DNA of 64,000 bases from Halomontanus rarus (lineage in GTDB: Archaea > Halobacteriota > Halobacteria > Halobacteriales > Natrialbaceae). The stretch's first letter is position 1. Each line of letters starts with the position of its first letter. The position numbers and the translations under genes are program-made. Under the pieces are notes generated by a model that was not told where the DNA came from, searched no databases, and worked only from the letters and a program-made list of their open reading frames with translations. The DNA lies in NCBI RefSeq assembly GCF_017357405.1, contig NZ_CP071597.1:1364001-1428000 (forward strand). The letters are read 5' to 3'. Below, in pieces: positions 17,527 to 26,480 of the stretch.

Positions 17527-18393
17527 ATGGCGACGAACACACCGACGGACCGACACGAAACGGATACCGGCGGAGTCACCGACTCCGGATCGAGCGTCTG
17601 GCTCAGTCAGGTCAGGGCGTTCACGGAACGGTGTCTGCGTGAGGTGATGAACAGCTGGACGATGCTCCTGACGGTGCTCGCCCTGCCGGCGGGGCTGCAA
17701 CTGTTCTACGGCGTCATGTGGGAGGACATGCCCGCCACCATGCTCTCGAGTGCGACCGTCGGGACGGCCGTCTTCGGCGCGATGTACATCTGTCTGTACA
17801 TCTTCGGGTACCTGCTGGCCGGCGACCTCGAGGACCGACGGTACGAGGCCTACCGATCGATGCCGCTGTCGCCCTCGGCGGACCTGTCCGGCCGAATGCT
17901 GGCCGGAATCGCCCTCGCCGCGGTCGCGTTCGTCCTGACGATTCTGGCGGGTGTCGTCACCGGCGGTTCGTTCGCGATTCGCGGTCTCGCGTCCGTTCCG
18001 ATCGCGGTGCTGGCGTTCCTGCTTACCTGCGTGTTCTGGATGATCCTCGCGGTTCCGTTCGTCGTCTACACCGAGAACGAGCGCGTCGCCGAGTACGCGG
18101 TGCCGATGATCGGCATGCTCGGATACATGGGAACCGGGTTCAACGGCGTGATGGTGGAGCTCGCACCGATCGAGGGCGAGGTCCTGAACTACCTGCCGAA
18201 TACGCTTCCGACGCGGCTGCTGGTCTACCACCTCGTCCCCGCCGGCGACTGGGCGGAGATCGGCGTCGCGCCGCCGGCGATGCCGACCGGTCCCGAGTAC
18301 GTCGTCCTGATGGTCGTCTACGCGCTGATCGCGGTCGCCGTCGGAACGGTGGTCGTCAACAAGGCGCTGTACAAGCGGGGGTGGTGGCCGTGA
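17527..18393 (+). CDS. ABC-2 type transporter permease
   Basis: A 288-residue membrane protein with about six transmembrane segments (for example MLLTVLALPAGLQLFYGVMW, AGIALAAVAFVLTILAGVV and YVVLMVVYALIAVAVGTVVV). It has the layout of ABC-2 permeases, and the next gene is its ATPase, overlapping by 4 nt (GTGA). It is first in a four-gene operon that ends with an HTH gene. The promoter carries a perfect palindrome (17470-17488). The substrate is unknown; similar operons export drugs, lipids or peptides. Confidence 0.85.
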   Translation: MATNTPTDRHETDTGGVTDSGSSVWLSQVRAFTERCLREVMNSWTMLLTVLALPAGLQLFYGVMWEDMPATMLSSATVGTAVFGAMYICLYIFGYLLAGDLEDRRYEAYRSMPLSPSADLSGRMLAGIALAAVAFVLTILAGVVTGGSFAIRGLASVPIAVLAFLLTCVFWMILAVPFVVYTENERVAEYAVPMIGMLGYMGTGFNGVMVELAPIEGEVLNYLPNTLPTRLLVYHLVPAGDWAEIGVAPPAMPTGPEYVVLMVVYALIAVAVGTVVVNKALYKRGWWP

Positions 18394-19367
18394 GTCAGCG
18401 TGAGAGTCAGGGACGAGGGCAGGGTACGGACCGTGACCGGCGTCAAAATCAGACCGAGGGACAGAAGCCGGATCGAGAGCAACGCCGGAGCCACCCGTGC
18501 ATACAGACGTCGAACCTCGAGAAATCCTTCGGCGAAGAGGGCGTCCTCGAGGGAGTCGACCTCACCGTCGAGACCGGCGAACTACTCGCCGTGATGGGAC
18601 CGAACGGCGTCGGGAAATCCGTGTTGTTCTCCTGTCTCGCCGGCAGCGACCATCCCTCGTCGGGCACTGTCGAAGTCTTCGGCGCCGACCCCACGACGCG
18701 ATCTGACACCACCAGCTTCCTCCTGCAGGACGCTCTGTGCGTCGATCGGCTCACCGGGCGAGAGAACCTCCGGTTCTACGAACAGCTGCACCCGAACGTC
18801 ACCGACGACTGGCACGAGTACGTCGAGATCCTCGACCTCGCCGACGACCTCGACAAGCGCGTCGAGAACTACTCCGGCGGGATGAAACGCAAACTCGAGT
18901 TGACCATCGCGCTCAGTATCGACGTCCCGCTCTACCTGTTGGACGAACCGACCGCCGCGCTCGACCTCACGATGATTCAGGCGGTCCACGGTCTGATCCG
19001 CGAGAAGCAGACCGAGGGGAAGACGGTCGTCGTCTCGAGTCACCGGCCGATGGACGTCGAAATCGCCGACCGGATCGCGTTCGTCGCCGACGGACGCGTG
19101 GTCGCGACCGGCACGCCCGACGACCTGTTCGACGCCGTCCCGACGGTCGTGGAGACGACGTTGTCGAACGCGGAGGCCCTCGCGGAGATCGCGCGGGGCG
19201 GCGAGGTGTTTCAGGGCAACGGCGGGATCCGAGGGTTCCTGTCGACGGACGCGGACGGCGCCGTCGACCTCGACGTATCGGACGACGAGTACGAGATCGT
19301 CTCGCCGGGGTACACCGACCTCTTTAACTACTACACGAAACTTGCTTCGACGACGGACGATCGATGA
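18390..19367 (+). CDS. ABC transporter ATP-binding protein
   Basis: A 325-residue ABC ATPase. Walker A GPNGVGKS, Q-loop LLQDALC, signature YSGGMKRK, Walker B LYLLDEPTAALD and switch SSHRPMD are all present. It starts with GTG inside the permease stop (GTGA overlap), which fits translational coupling. The first ~35 residues are hydrophilic and low-complexity (SQRESQGRGQGTDRDRRQNQ). A C-terminal extension of ~100 residues follows the ATPase core, as in CcmA/DrrA-type exporters. It should energise the permease at 17527-18393. Confidence 0.95.
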   Translation: MSQRESQGRGQGTDRDRRQNQTEGQKPDREQRRSHPCIQTSNLEKSFGEEGVLEGVDLTVETGELLAVMGPNGVGKSVLFSCLAGSDHPSSGTVEVFGADPTTRSDTTSFLLQDALCVDRLTGRENLRFYEQLHPNVTDDWHEYVEILDLADDLDKRVENYSGGMKRKLELTIALSIDVPLYLLDEPTAALDLTMIQAVHGLIREKQTEGKTVVVSSHRPMDVEIADRIAFVADGRVVATGTPDDLFDAVPTVVETTLSNAEALAEIARGGEVFQGNGGIRGFLSTDADGAVDLDVSDDEYEIVSPGYTDLFNYYTKLASTTDDR

Positions 19368-20074
19368 TCCCCATGACTGGTACTGGCACTGGCGCTGACA
19401 CCGGAAACGAAAACGGATCCGGACCCGGATCCGGATCCGAACCCGCGTCCGGAGACGACACCGAGACGAACCCCGACAAGGCGGCGTTACGGGCGGAACT
19501 CGGACAGATCAAAGCTGCGATGGGACTTCGCGAGGAGTACCCCTACTGGTGGCGCTGGTGGCTCGTCGAGGGGATCGGCGTCGGGTTGCTCTTCCCGCTC
19601 ATCCAGTTTGGATTGCGCGACGGGTTCTCCTATCCGCTGATCGCGCTCGTCGTCGTCGTCTTCCTCGGCCACCAGCTCGCGCTCTGGCGCGTGCTGAAAG
19701 GGTACGAGAAACCGACGACCGGCGTCCCGAGCTGGGACGCCTGGAACGTCACCTTCATCGCTGGGATCGTGGCGGTCGCCGTCGGACTCGGTCCCGTCAC
19801 GGACCAGCTCGCGTTCGAATACGCGATGACGGCGCTCTTCGTCGCCGCCGGCTCGATCGCCGGCGTCGCGTACCTGTTCATGGGTCAGCTACTCGAGGGC
19901 TACAACATTCGAGCCGCCGACCGGTACGCCTTCTACGTCGGCGGCGCGTGGCTACTCGTGCTGGTCGCCGTCGTGCCGCACGTCCCACTCCTGCGCGGCT
20001 GGGCCTTCGCCGTCCTCGGACTCGGCCTCGCGGTCCACAATATCGGATCGTACGTCGTCCTCTCGAGGATCTAA
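19364..20074 (+). CDS. membrane protein of the ABC operon
   Basis: A 236-residue protein overlapping the ATPase stop by ATGA. A low-complexity head (TGTGADTGNENGSGPGSGSE, encoded by repeated GGATCC-like units) and a charged helix (KAALRAELGQIKAAMGLREE) precede about six hydrophobic segments (VEGIGVGLLFPLIQFG, LIALVVVVFLGHQLALW, VTFIAGIVAVAVGLG, and others). No family name is certain. Its tight coupling to the ABC genes suggests an accessory or second membrane subunit of the same transporter. Confidence 0.75.
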   Translation: MIPMTGTGTGADTGNENGSGPGSGSEPASGDDTETNPDKAALRAELGQIKAAMGLREEYPYWWRWWLVEGIGVGLLFPLIQFGLRDGFSYPLIALVVVVFLGHQLALWRVLKGYEKPTTGVPSWDAWNVTFIAGIVAVAVGLGPVTDQLAFEYAMTALFVAAGSIAGVAYLFMGQLLEGYNIRAADRYAFYVGGAWLLVLVAVVPHVPLLRGWAFAVLGLGLAVHNIGSYVVLSRI

Positions 20075-20110
20075 GACGCCGGAATTTCGAAGCTACGAGA
20101 CACGAACACG

Positions 20111-20398
20111 ATGGAATTCGACAAACTCGTCCACCAACCGACCCGGCTCCAGCTCTTCGCTCACCTCTACGCCAACGGCGAAACGAGTTTCACCGCCCTC
20201 ACGGACGACCTCGAGATCACTGAAGGAAACCTCGCAAGTCACATCGGGAAGATGGAGGAGGCAGATTGCGTCGCCGCGGAAAAACAGTTCGTCGACGGGA
20301 CGCCACAGACGACCTACCGCCTCACAGACCACGGCGAGGAACTGTTCGAAGCGCACGTACAGACGCTCGAGTCGTTGATCGACGGTCTCGAGTCGTAA
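20111..20398 (+). CDS. winged-helix transcriptional regulator of the ABC operon
   Basis: A 95-residue winged-helix protein (MarR/ArsR-like, the minimal HTH form). It reads FDKLVHQPTRLQLFAHLYAN, then the recognition region FTALTDDLEITEGNLASHIG, and a wing TPQTTYRLTDHGEELFEAHV. This fits the short transcriptional regulators that sit in ABC-2 exporter operons. It is the fourth gene of the operon, 36 bp after the membrane protein. The palindrome over the operon promoter is a good candidate target, making a simple autoregulated exporter switch; the inducer would be the exported compound. DNA binding is inferred. Confidence 0.88.
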   Translation: MEFDKLVHQPTRLQLFAHLYANGETSFTALTDDLEITEGNLASHIGKMEEADCVAAEKQFVDGTPQTTYRLTDHGEELFEAHVQTLESLIDGLES

Positions 20399-20747
20399 GT
20401 CGATCCGACGAGTTATTTATAAGATTTTATATAGATCTCGTTTAGCGTTCGTCGTGAAACGCGCGACCGGTACGAGGTCAGAACGTCGCATATCGGTCGA
20501 CGGGGCGATCCGGTATTTGTCACGATCTAAAAGTGTTCGAAACGGGTACGAGGAAGCGATCCTTCGTGGCCGCCCTCCGCGTGCAACTGCTGCCCGCCGT
20601 GCAGCATCTGCACACAAGTCAGTTCCCGATAATGCGTCACCGGATAACTACTTTACTCCCAATATGGAACCTAATATGCTCCTTGGTAACATCCATCGTT
20701 TCCGAGGATCCACGATAGTTCTCCGGAAGAACGGGAGGAACGAAACC
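20399..20747. other. AT-rich gene-free leader before the FAD oxidase
   Basis: This 349-bp stretch has no convincing gene. It opens with a strongly AT-rich run, TTATTTATAAGATTTTATAT (20413-20432), a probable promoter, and has a second AT-rich spot near 20641-20670. A GTG at 20454 is in frame with the oxidase, but the extra 98 residues it would add look unlike protein of this organism (basic, no acidic bias). Confidence 0.5.
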
Positions 20748-22136
20748 ATGGCAACAGCAGGTACGGACGACGGCGCGGAAATCGAGCAACTGGAAGGGGC
20801 GCTTCGAGGCAATCTACTCCAACCAGACGACACGGAGTTCGACGACGCACGCACCATCTACAACGCGATGATCGACAAGCACCCGCGGCTGATCGCCCAG
20901 TGTGCCAACGTCGCGGACGTGGTTACAGCCGTGAATTTCGGACGCGACCACGACCTCGAGACCGCGATTCGCAGCGGTGGTCACAGCGGGCCCGGTCTGG
21001 GTGTGGTCGACGACGGACTGGTCATCGACCTCTCGAACATGACCGGCATCCGTGTCGATCCCGGGACGAAGACCGTCCACGTCGAACCCGGGTGCACCTG
21101 GGGCGACGTCGATCACGCCACCCACGCGTTCGGGCTGGCGACCGTCAGCGGAATCATCTCTACGACCGGCGTCGGCGGGCTGACCCTCGGCGGCGGGCAC
21201 GGTTATCTGAGCCGCAAGCACGGTCTGGCTATCGACAATCTGGTGAGCGCGGACGTCGTGCTGGCCGACGGACGGTTGGTCCACGCGAGCGAGGACGAGA
21301 ACTCGGACCTGTTCTGGGCGCTGCGCGGCGGTGGCGGTAACTTCGGCGTGGTCACCTCGTTCGAGTTCCAGTTGCATTCGGTCGAGACGGTCGTCGCGGG
21401 GCCGCTGTTCTGGCCGATCGACGAACTCGAGTCCACGATGCGCTGGTACCGCGAGTGGCTGCCGGAGGCACCGGAGGACGTCTACGCCTTCTACCTCGTC
21501 GCCGAGATTCCGGGTGCACCCTTTCCGGAAGCGATCCACGGCGAGAAGGTCTGCGGGCTAATGTGGTGCTATCTGGGGCCGCAAGAGCAGGCCGAGGCCG
21601 TGATCCAACTGGCCCGTGACGTCGCCGAGCCGCTGTTCGAACACGTCGACCCGATGCCGTATCCGGCGCTTCAGAGCATGTTCGACGACCTCTATCCGCC
21701 GGGCGACCAGTGGTACTGGAAGGGCGACTTCGTGCGTGAACTGACCGACGAAGCCATCGCCGAACATCGACGCTTTGCCGAGGTGCCGACGCCGAAGTCG
21801 ACGATGCACCTCTATCCCGTCGACGGCGCCGTCCACCGCGTGGACGAAGACGAAACCGCCTGGAGCCACCGCGACGCCACCTGGTCGATGGTCATCGTCG
21901 GGGTCGACCGGGACCCGTACAAGAGCGAGCAGATCACGGATTGGGCTCGCAGCTACTGGGAAGCAGTCCACTCCCACACCGCTGGCGGGTCCTACGTCAA
22001 CTTCATGATGGAGGAAGGACGGGACCGAATTCGGGCCACCTACGGCGACAACTACGAGCGACTGCAGGCAGTCAAAGCGAGGTACGATCCGGACAACTTC
22101 TTCCACGTGAATCAGAACATCGAGCCGGCACCATGA
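20748..22136 (+). CDS. FAD-linked oxidase, BBE/PCMH type
   Basis: A 462-residue flavin oxidase of the berberine-bridge/PCMH family. The FAD domain shows RSGGHSGPG with His79 as likely covalent FAD site, GCTWGDVDHATHAFGLAT and GVGGLTLGGGHGYLSRKHGL. The BBE element DPDNFFHVNQNIEP closes the protein. The Cys that gives a second FAD link in plant-type enzymes is absent (SGIISTTGVGGL). It may oxidise sugars or other alcohols; the substrate is unknown. The ATG at 20748 fits homology. Its stop overlaps the start of the RibB-like fragment (ATGA). Confidence 0.85.
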   Translation: MATAGTDDGAEIEQLEGALRGNLLQPDDTEFDDARTIYNAMIDKHPRLIAQCANVADVVTAVNFGRDHDLETAIRSGGHSGPGLGVVDDGLVIDLSNMTGIRVDPGTKTVHVEPGCTWGDVDHATHAFGLATVSGIISTTGVGGLTLGGGHGYLSRKHGLAIDNLVSADVVLADGRLVHASEDENSDLFWALRGGGGNFGVVTSFEFQLHSVETVVAGPLFWPIDELESTMRWYREWLPEAPEDVYAFYLVAEIPGAPFPEAIHGEKVCGLMWCYLGPQEQAEAVIQLARDVAEPLFEHVDPMPYPALQSMFDDLYPPGDQWYWKGDFVRELTDEAIAEHRRFAEVPTPKSTMHLYPVDGAVHRVDEDETAWSHRDATWSMVIVGVDRDPYKSEQITDWARSYWEAVHSHTAGGSYVNFMMEEGRDRIRATYGDNYERLQAVKARYDPDNFFHVNQNIEPAP

Positions 22137-22435
22137 GTCGCTTCGAGCAGCGTATCGAATCGTCGCGCTCGGAGAGGGGGCGAAAAACACGATCCCCATC
22201 CGAGCGTGGGGCACCCGCCCTGCTGGCTGACCGGGAGGGACATACGGAACTCGGCGTGACGGTAGCGCAAGCGGCGGGACTATCACCGGCCGTGGTGGTT
22301 TGCGAGATGCTCGACGACGAGACGGGACGGGCGCTCTCACCGGTCGCCGCGGAGGCGTACGCGGATCGAAACGACGTTCACTACGTAGAAGGCGAGTGCA
22401 TCCTCGAGCGATTCGAACGCGGTGACGATCCATAA
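22133..22435 (+). CDS. C-terminal fragment of DHBP synthase (RibB-like)
   Basis: A 100-residue ORF that matches only the last third of RibB, 3,4-dihydroxy-2-butanone 4-phosphate synthase of riboflavin synthesis. The segment LLADREGHTELGVTVAQAAG with the RxGHT motif, VVVCEMLDDETGRALSP and AYADRNDVHYVEGECILERF are RibB-like as I know the family. The N-terminal two thirds, with the acidic metal site, are missing; the first ~30 residues (MSRFEQRIESSRSERGRKTR) are basic and unrelated. It overlaps the FAD oxidase by 4 nt, so it may be translated. It cannot be a complete enzyme; a relic or fusion partner is most likely. Confidence 0.7.
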   Translation: MSRFEQRIESSRSERGRKTRSPSERGAPALLADREGHTELGVTVAQAAGLSPAVVVCEMLDDETGRALSPVAAEAYADRNDVHYVEGECILERFERGDDP

Positions 22436-22462
22436 CTATCTATAACGACCTCAGTGAATTCC

Positions 22463-23728
22463 ATGGACACCGAGCACCCACGAAAGAGCCGCCACGAGGA
22501 GATCGACGCGATAGTGGAGGGGAAAGCGCGCGGCGTGGTAGCGGTCCGAGACGAGGCCGACAAGTACACCGCGGTCGGTGCTGCCGAGCGACGCACCTAC
22601 GCGAACTGGTTGACGCCGATAGAGGAACACTTCGTCTGCCACCGAAACGACATTCCGGATATCGATGCCGACACGTGGACCGTCTCTCTTACTGGCCAGA
22701 TCGAGGGGATGCTCTCGATGAGCGATATCAGGGACGAGTACCCGACGGTGGCGGTCGCACACACGATGGAATGTGCAGGCAACGGTCGCGGTCAGCACCG
22801 TCCCGAGACGGGGAGCGTTCAGTGGGGTTTCGAGGCCGCTGCCACCGCGTTCTGGACCGGAACTCCGGTCGGGGCGATTCTCCGCGCACACGGTGTGGAA
22901 TCGCGTGACGGGATGTGGCTCACTGCGATCGGGGGCGATCCGTCGGACGGCGACGACGTATTCGCGCGGTCGATCCCGTTGACGAAGGTGTTCGACGACT
23001 GTCTCCTCGCGTACGAAATGAACGGCGAACCGCTTCCGCGAGAACACGGCTATCCGGTCCGACTGATCGTTCCCGGGTGGTACGGCGTGAACAGCGTGAA
23101 GTGGGTCGAGGAACTCAGACTCATGGATTCGATGGTGGTCGAAGGATCACTCGAACGTTCAGGCGAACACGCGTACTGGCAACAGGTTTCCTACCGAATT
23201 CACCCCGAGGGAATCGAACCGGATACGGCCGAGACGATCGAAACAGCAGACACGTGGGAACAACTCGAGGGCGCAGTCGAATACCCGTACACGTTCGACG
23301 CAAACGTGATGTCGCTCGTCGGAACACCGGACGGAAAATCGCCCGTATTACCGCGAACCGAGGGCTCCGTCGAAGTTCGCGGTGTCGCGTGGGCGGGTGA
23401 CGACGCGGTCGATCGCGTGGAGGTTTCGACCGACGGTGGCGACACATGGAACGACGCGGAGCTGTTCGGCCCCGAGTACGCCGGCGCGTGGCGGCTGTTC
23501 CGGTACGACTGGAACGCCGACCCGGGACGGCACGTGTTGCTGTCGCGTGCAACTGACGAACGGGGCAGACGACAGCCAACGGGAATATCCGAGCCAGACG
23601 CCTGGCGTGACGCACTCGAGAGTGACGAGTTCCCGTGGAACGTTGGCGGATTCGCCGCGAACGCATACGAACCGAACGCCGTGGAGGTTGCGGTCCACGA
23701 TACGGAGGGAACACCGTCGTCCGAGTGA
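22463..23728 (+). CDS. sulfite oxidase-family molybdopterin oxidoreductase
   Basis: A 421-residue molybdenum enzyme of the sulfite oxidase family. The Mo-ligand Cys104 is in HTMECAGNGRG, followed by GWYGVNSVKWVEELRL and, from about residue 285, a Mo-co dimerisation (immunoglobulin-like) domain (VEVRGVAWAGDDAVDRVEVS, TWNDAELFGPE). No signal peptide or haem domain is present, so it may be cytoplasmic or use another carrier. The ATG at 22463 was chosen over the GTG at 22454; a CTATCTATAACG box precedes it. The physiological substrate is not known. The moaB gene lies 1 kb downstream. Confidence 0.88.
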   Translation: MDTEHPRKSRHEEIDAIVEGKARGVVAVRDEADKYTAVGAAERRTYANWLTPIEEHFVCHRNDIPDIDADTWTVSLTGQIEGMLSMSDIRDEYPTVAVAHTMECAGNGRGQHRPETGSVQWGFEAAATAFWTGTPVGAILRAHGVESRDGMWLTAIGGDPSDGDDVFARSIPLTKVFDDCLLAYEMNGEPLPREHGYPVRLIVPGWYGVNSVKWVEELRLMDSMVVEGSLERSGEHAYWQQVSYRIHPEGIEPDTAETIETADTWEQLEGAVEYPYTFDANVMSLVGTPDGKSPVLPRTEGSVEVRGVAWAGDDAVDRVEVSTDGGDTWNDAELFGPEYAGAWRLFRYDWNADPGRHVLLSRATDERGRRQPTGISEPDAWRDALESDEFPWNVGGFAANAYEPNAVEVAVHDTEGTPSSE

Positions 23729-23764
23729 GCTGAGTCAGAGAGCAATGGACGACCGAGAAAGCGC

Positions 23765-24601
23765 TCACACGCGAGCGACCGCCAGAATGTGATTCGACCA
23801 GTCGACGACCGCCGGGTCCGTCCGCAGTTCGCGGACGACGTCGTGAATCTCGGCCTCGTCGCCGTCCTCGAGAACCTCGTCTTCGAGTCGCTCGCCGACG
23901 TTCGCGGCGATCCCCTCGAGTCCGACTAGCGTCTCGACGTCGAACCCGACCGTCTCGAGGGCGGCCTCGAGTTCCGCCGCGCGGAAGAAGTGACACTCGG
24001 TGAACCCGGGTTCGTCCGTCTGCTCGAGGGCGAACTCGCGGGTGTAGGCACCGGTGTCGGCAATCTCGGACATGCCGGTGTGATACTTCGGATTCCGAAC
24101 GAGGTTCTGCAGGACGGCGAGTCGCCCCATCACCGAGACGAAGACCGGTGCGTTCGGTCGCCCGGCCCGCCGGAGTTCGGTCATCGCCGCCTCTCGTTCG
24201 TCCTCGTCGACCACGTGCGAGAGCGGGCCGCCGGTACAGCAGACGGCGTCGAAGGCGTCCCCGTCGACGGGCAGCGCCCGCAGATCGCCGCGCTGGACGG
24301 TGACCCGATCCTCCCGATCACGTTCGGAGACCTTCTCGCGAGCGATCTCGCACTGACGTGCGCTTAGATCGACCAGCGTCACGTCGTAGCCCCGCTCGGC
24401 GAGCCAGATCGAATACCGGCCTGCGCCGCCGCCCGCGTCGAGGACCCGACCCGACGGCGGGAGGTATCGCTCGAGATAGTCGACGGTCCCCTCGAACTCG
24501 AGTCGGCCGCCGAGGGTCGCCTCGAGGCGGTCCCACTCCTCGTGGTCGTACTCGTCGTAGTACCGTTCGGGGTCGGGGGTCGGGGTCGGGTCGTCGCTCA
24601 T
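23765..24601 (-). CDS. class I SAM-dependent methyltransferase
   Basis: A 278-residue methyltransferase. Motif I is VLDAGGGAGRYSIWLAERG, followed by the acidic residue region VTLVDLSARQCEIAREK, motif II-type DAVCCTGGPLSHV and the later FFRAAELEAALETVGFDVET. The N-terminus is acidic and poor in structure (MSDDPTPTPDPERYYDEY). It is of the UbiE/small-molecule type, but the acceptor is unknown. The ATG at 24601 fits homology. It is convergent with the molybdoenzyme and divergent from moaB. Confidence 0.85.
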   Translation of the reverse strand: MSDDPTPTPDPERYYDEYDHEEWDRLEATLGGRLEFEGTVDYLERYLPPSGRVLDAGGGAGRYSIWLAERGYDVTLVDLSARQCEIAREKVSERDREDRVTVQRGDLRALPVDGDAFDAVCCTGGPLSHVVDEDEREAAMTELRRAGRPNAPVFVSVMGRLAVLQNLVRNPKYHTGMSEIADTGAYTREFALEQTDEPGFTECHFFRAAELEAALETVGFDVETLVGLEGIAANVGERLEDEVLEDGDEAEIHDVVRELRTDPAVVDWSNHILAVARV

Positions 24602-24737
24602 GGCAGTGATGTCTTCGCTGTGACAGTCGCGGACCAAGAATTTGCCGATCGTGTGGGTCACGTACACATGTAGCAGGCCCACCTCGAGCCCGCGCGTCTG
24701 CCGTGCGCTTTACTCTCTCGAGGGAGAACGGGCGGAC

Positions 24738-25331
24738 ATGGTTCCGGACGAGACGAACGGCGAAGACGGTGGGAGCGAGGCAGTCGACGGGGACGGTGGC
24801 GGGGACGCGAACGGCGACGACGGAACGATCGGTGCGGCCGTCGTCACGGTCTCGTCGACGCGGTCGCTCGACGACGACGAACCCGGCGACGCGATCGTCG
24901 CGGCGTTCGAGGCCGCGGGTCACGAACTCGCCACGCGAGAGCTGATCGAGAGCGGGTACGACAACGTCCAGTCGGTCGTCACGCGACTCGTCGACCGGGA
25001 CGACGTCGACGTCATCGTCACGACCGGCGCCACCGGCGTGTCGCCAGACGACGTCACGCTCGAGGCCGTCACGCCGTTGCTCGATAAGGAGTTGCCGGCG
25101 TTCGCCGACCTCTTCACCCAACTCAGTTACGACGAGGTCGGGACTGGCGTCCTCAGTACCCGTTCGATGGCCGGCGTCGCGGACGGCGTTCCGATCTTCT
25201 GTCTCCCCGACGACGTCGCGGCGACCGACCTCGCGGCGGCGTCGATTATCGTGCCCGAGGCACCCACACTCGTCTCGCAAGCGGTCGGTGGTCGAGCGTC
25301 GCCGGAGTCGCCGGGGGAGGGAGACCAGTGA
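24738..25331 (+). CDS. moaB: MoaB/Mog family molybdenum cofactor protein
   Basis: A 197-residue MoaB/Mog-type protein acting in molybdenum (or tungsten) cofactor synthesis by adenylating molybdopterin. The fold motifs are GAAVVTVSSTRSLDDDEPGD, VDVIVTTGATGVSPDDVTLE and LLDKELPAFADLFTQLSYDE. A Gly/Asp-rich ~30-residue head is specific to this organism. A CTTTACTC box 27 nt before the ATG at 24738 supports the start. It overlaps the next gene by GTGA. Its neighbour 1 kb away is a sulfite oxidase-type molybdoenzyme, which may need this cofactor. Confidence 0.92.
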   Translation: MVPDETNGEDGGSEAVDGDGGGDANGDDGTIGAAVVTVSSTRSLDDDEPGDAIVAAFEAAGHELATRELIESGYDNVQSVVTRLVDRDDVDVIVTTGATGVSPDDVTLEAVTPLLDKELPAFADLFTQLSYDEVGTGVLSTRSMAGVADGVPIFCLPDDVAATDLAAASIIVPEAPTLVSQAVGGRASPESPGEGDQ

Positions 25332-26173
25332 GTGAAACCGACGCGGATCCCGACGGCGACGACGAGTCGGCGTCCGAAACTGGGTCCGAATCCGACGCCG
25401 AATCCGAAATGATATCCAAACAGACCATCCGAAACCGGGTCTGGGACGACCTCGAGGAATCCGGTATCGCCCGATTTCCGTTCCCGCCCCACGACCGAAT
25501 CCCCAACTTCGCCGGCGCGGACGACGCGGCCGACCGGCTGGCCGACCAGCCGGAGTGGGAGGAGGCGGAGACGATCAAGGCCAATCCCGACGCTCCCCAA
25601 CTGCCGGTCAGACGGCGTGCCCTCCGGGACGGAAAGACCCTCTACATGGCCGTTCCCCGCCTCCGCGACGAGCGATGCTTTCTCGAGCTCGACCCGGCCG
25701 AACTCACTCCTGAGGAGTACGACCCGGCGACGACCGTCTCGGGAATCGGCGAGTACGGCGTTCAGGTCGGCCCCGAGGCGGTCGACCGGATCGATCTGAT
25801 CGTCTCCGGGAGCGTCGCGGTCACCCCAGAGGGTGGCCGAATCGGGAAAGGCGAAGGGTACAGCGACCTCGAGTACGCCATCCTCCGGGAACTTGGGCTG
25901 GTCGACGATACGACGCCGGTCGCGACGACCGTCCACGAACGGCAACTGCTCGAGAGCGAAGGTGGAGGGAAAAGGGAAGGAGAGGGAAAGGCCGAGGGCG
26001 AGAGCGTGGAAATCGAATCCCACGACGTCCCGATGGATCTGCTCGTCACGCCCGAGCGCGTGGTTCGACCCGACTCGCGGCGAAAACCGACCGGTCTCGA
26101 CTGGGAGATACTCGAGGAGGAGCGACTGGAGGAAATCCCCGTCCTCCAGCGGTTGCGTCAGCGAGCGGACTGA
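25328..26173 (+). CDS. 5-formyltetrahydrofolate cyclo-ligase family protein
   Basis: A 281-residue protein of the 5-FTHF cyclo-ligase family, which converts 5-formyl-THF to methenyl-THF in the cytoplasm; archaeal members may do other jobs. Evidence: the helix SKQTIRNRVWDDLEESGIAR, KTLYMAVPRLRDERCFLELD and the phosphate loop GRIGKGEGYSDLEYAILREL. Two low-complexity Ser/Glu segments are inserted (SETGSESDAESE near the start; ESEGGGKREGEGKAEGESVE before the C-terminal part). The GTG start overlaps the moaB stop, so the two are translationally coupled. Confidence 0.83.
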   Translation: MSETDADPDGDDESASETGSESDAESEMISKQTIRNRVWDDLEESGIARFPFPPHDRIPNFAGADDAADRLADQPEWEEAETIKANPDAPQLPVRRRALRDGKTLYMAVPRLRDERCFLELDPAELTPEEYDPATTVSGIGEYGVQVGPEAVDRIDLIVSGSVAVTPEGGRIGKGEGYSDLEYAILRELGLVDDTTPVATTVHERQLLESEGGGKREGEGKAEGESVEIESHDVPMDLLVTPERVVRPDSRRKPTGLDWEILEEERLEEIPVLQRLRQRAD

Positions 26174-26183
26174 CCGACTTGAG

Positions 26184-26440
26184 GCGGTGGCTATCGATTA
26201 CTGAGGCGACGACAGCCACTCTCACGAGTCTGATCCGGAAAACGGCAGAATGGGCGACCGCCTGCCACCGGCGGTCGTCCCGCAGGGTGTGACGCGAGCC
26301 GGTGGGGAAGGCCCGCGTCGGAACGGCGTGGCAATGGTGGGGATAGGGTGCTGTGGTGGGATTGCTGGAAGTCACGGGCGACGAAGCGGTGGATGCCGTC
26401 GTTTGGGGTCTACCCGTCGACCTCCACCCGTAGCTATCCG
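26184..26440. ncRNA. candidate structured RNA or regulatory segment
   Basis: No protein fits this segment on either strand. It holds strong hairpins: GTGGCT (near 26188) with AGCCAC (near 26214), GGGCGACCGCC (near 26250) with GGCGGTCGTCC (near 26270, one G:U), and GACGCG/CGCGTC (near 26290 and 26310). It is G-rich near 26335 (GGTGGGGATAGGG). It does not show the RNase P or SRP RNA core motifs I would expect. This is a suggestion only. Confidence 0.3.
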
Positions 26441-26480
26441 GAGGAACTACTTCAACCGCTGCGACGGTCCACTATCTTGG

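Noticed and set aside
20560..20620. Cys-rich microprotein (frame reading CNCCPPCSICTQV) before the FAD oxidase
   Set aside because: The frame has no start codon between its preceding stop and the Cys cluster, so there is no support for translation.
26184..26440. RNase P RNA or SRP RNA in the gene-free stretch
   Set aside because: The segment has good stems, but I do not find the conserved P4 strands (GAGGAAAGUCC-like and ACAGAA-like) or the SRP helix 8 GGAA region in the right order. It is kept only as an unnamed candidate.
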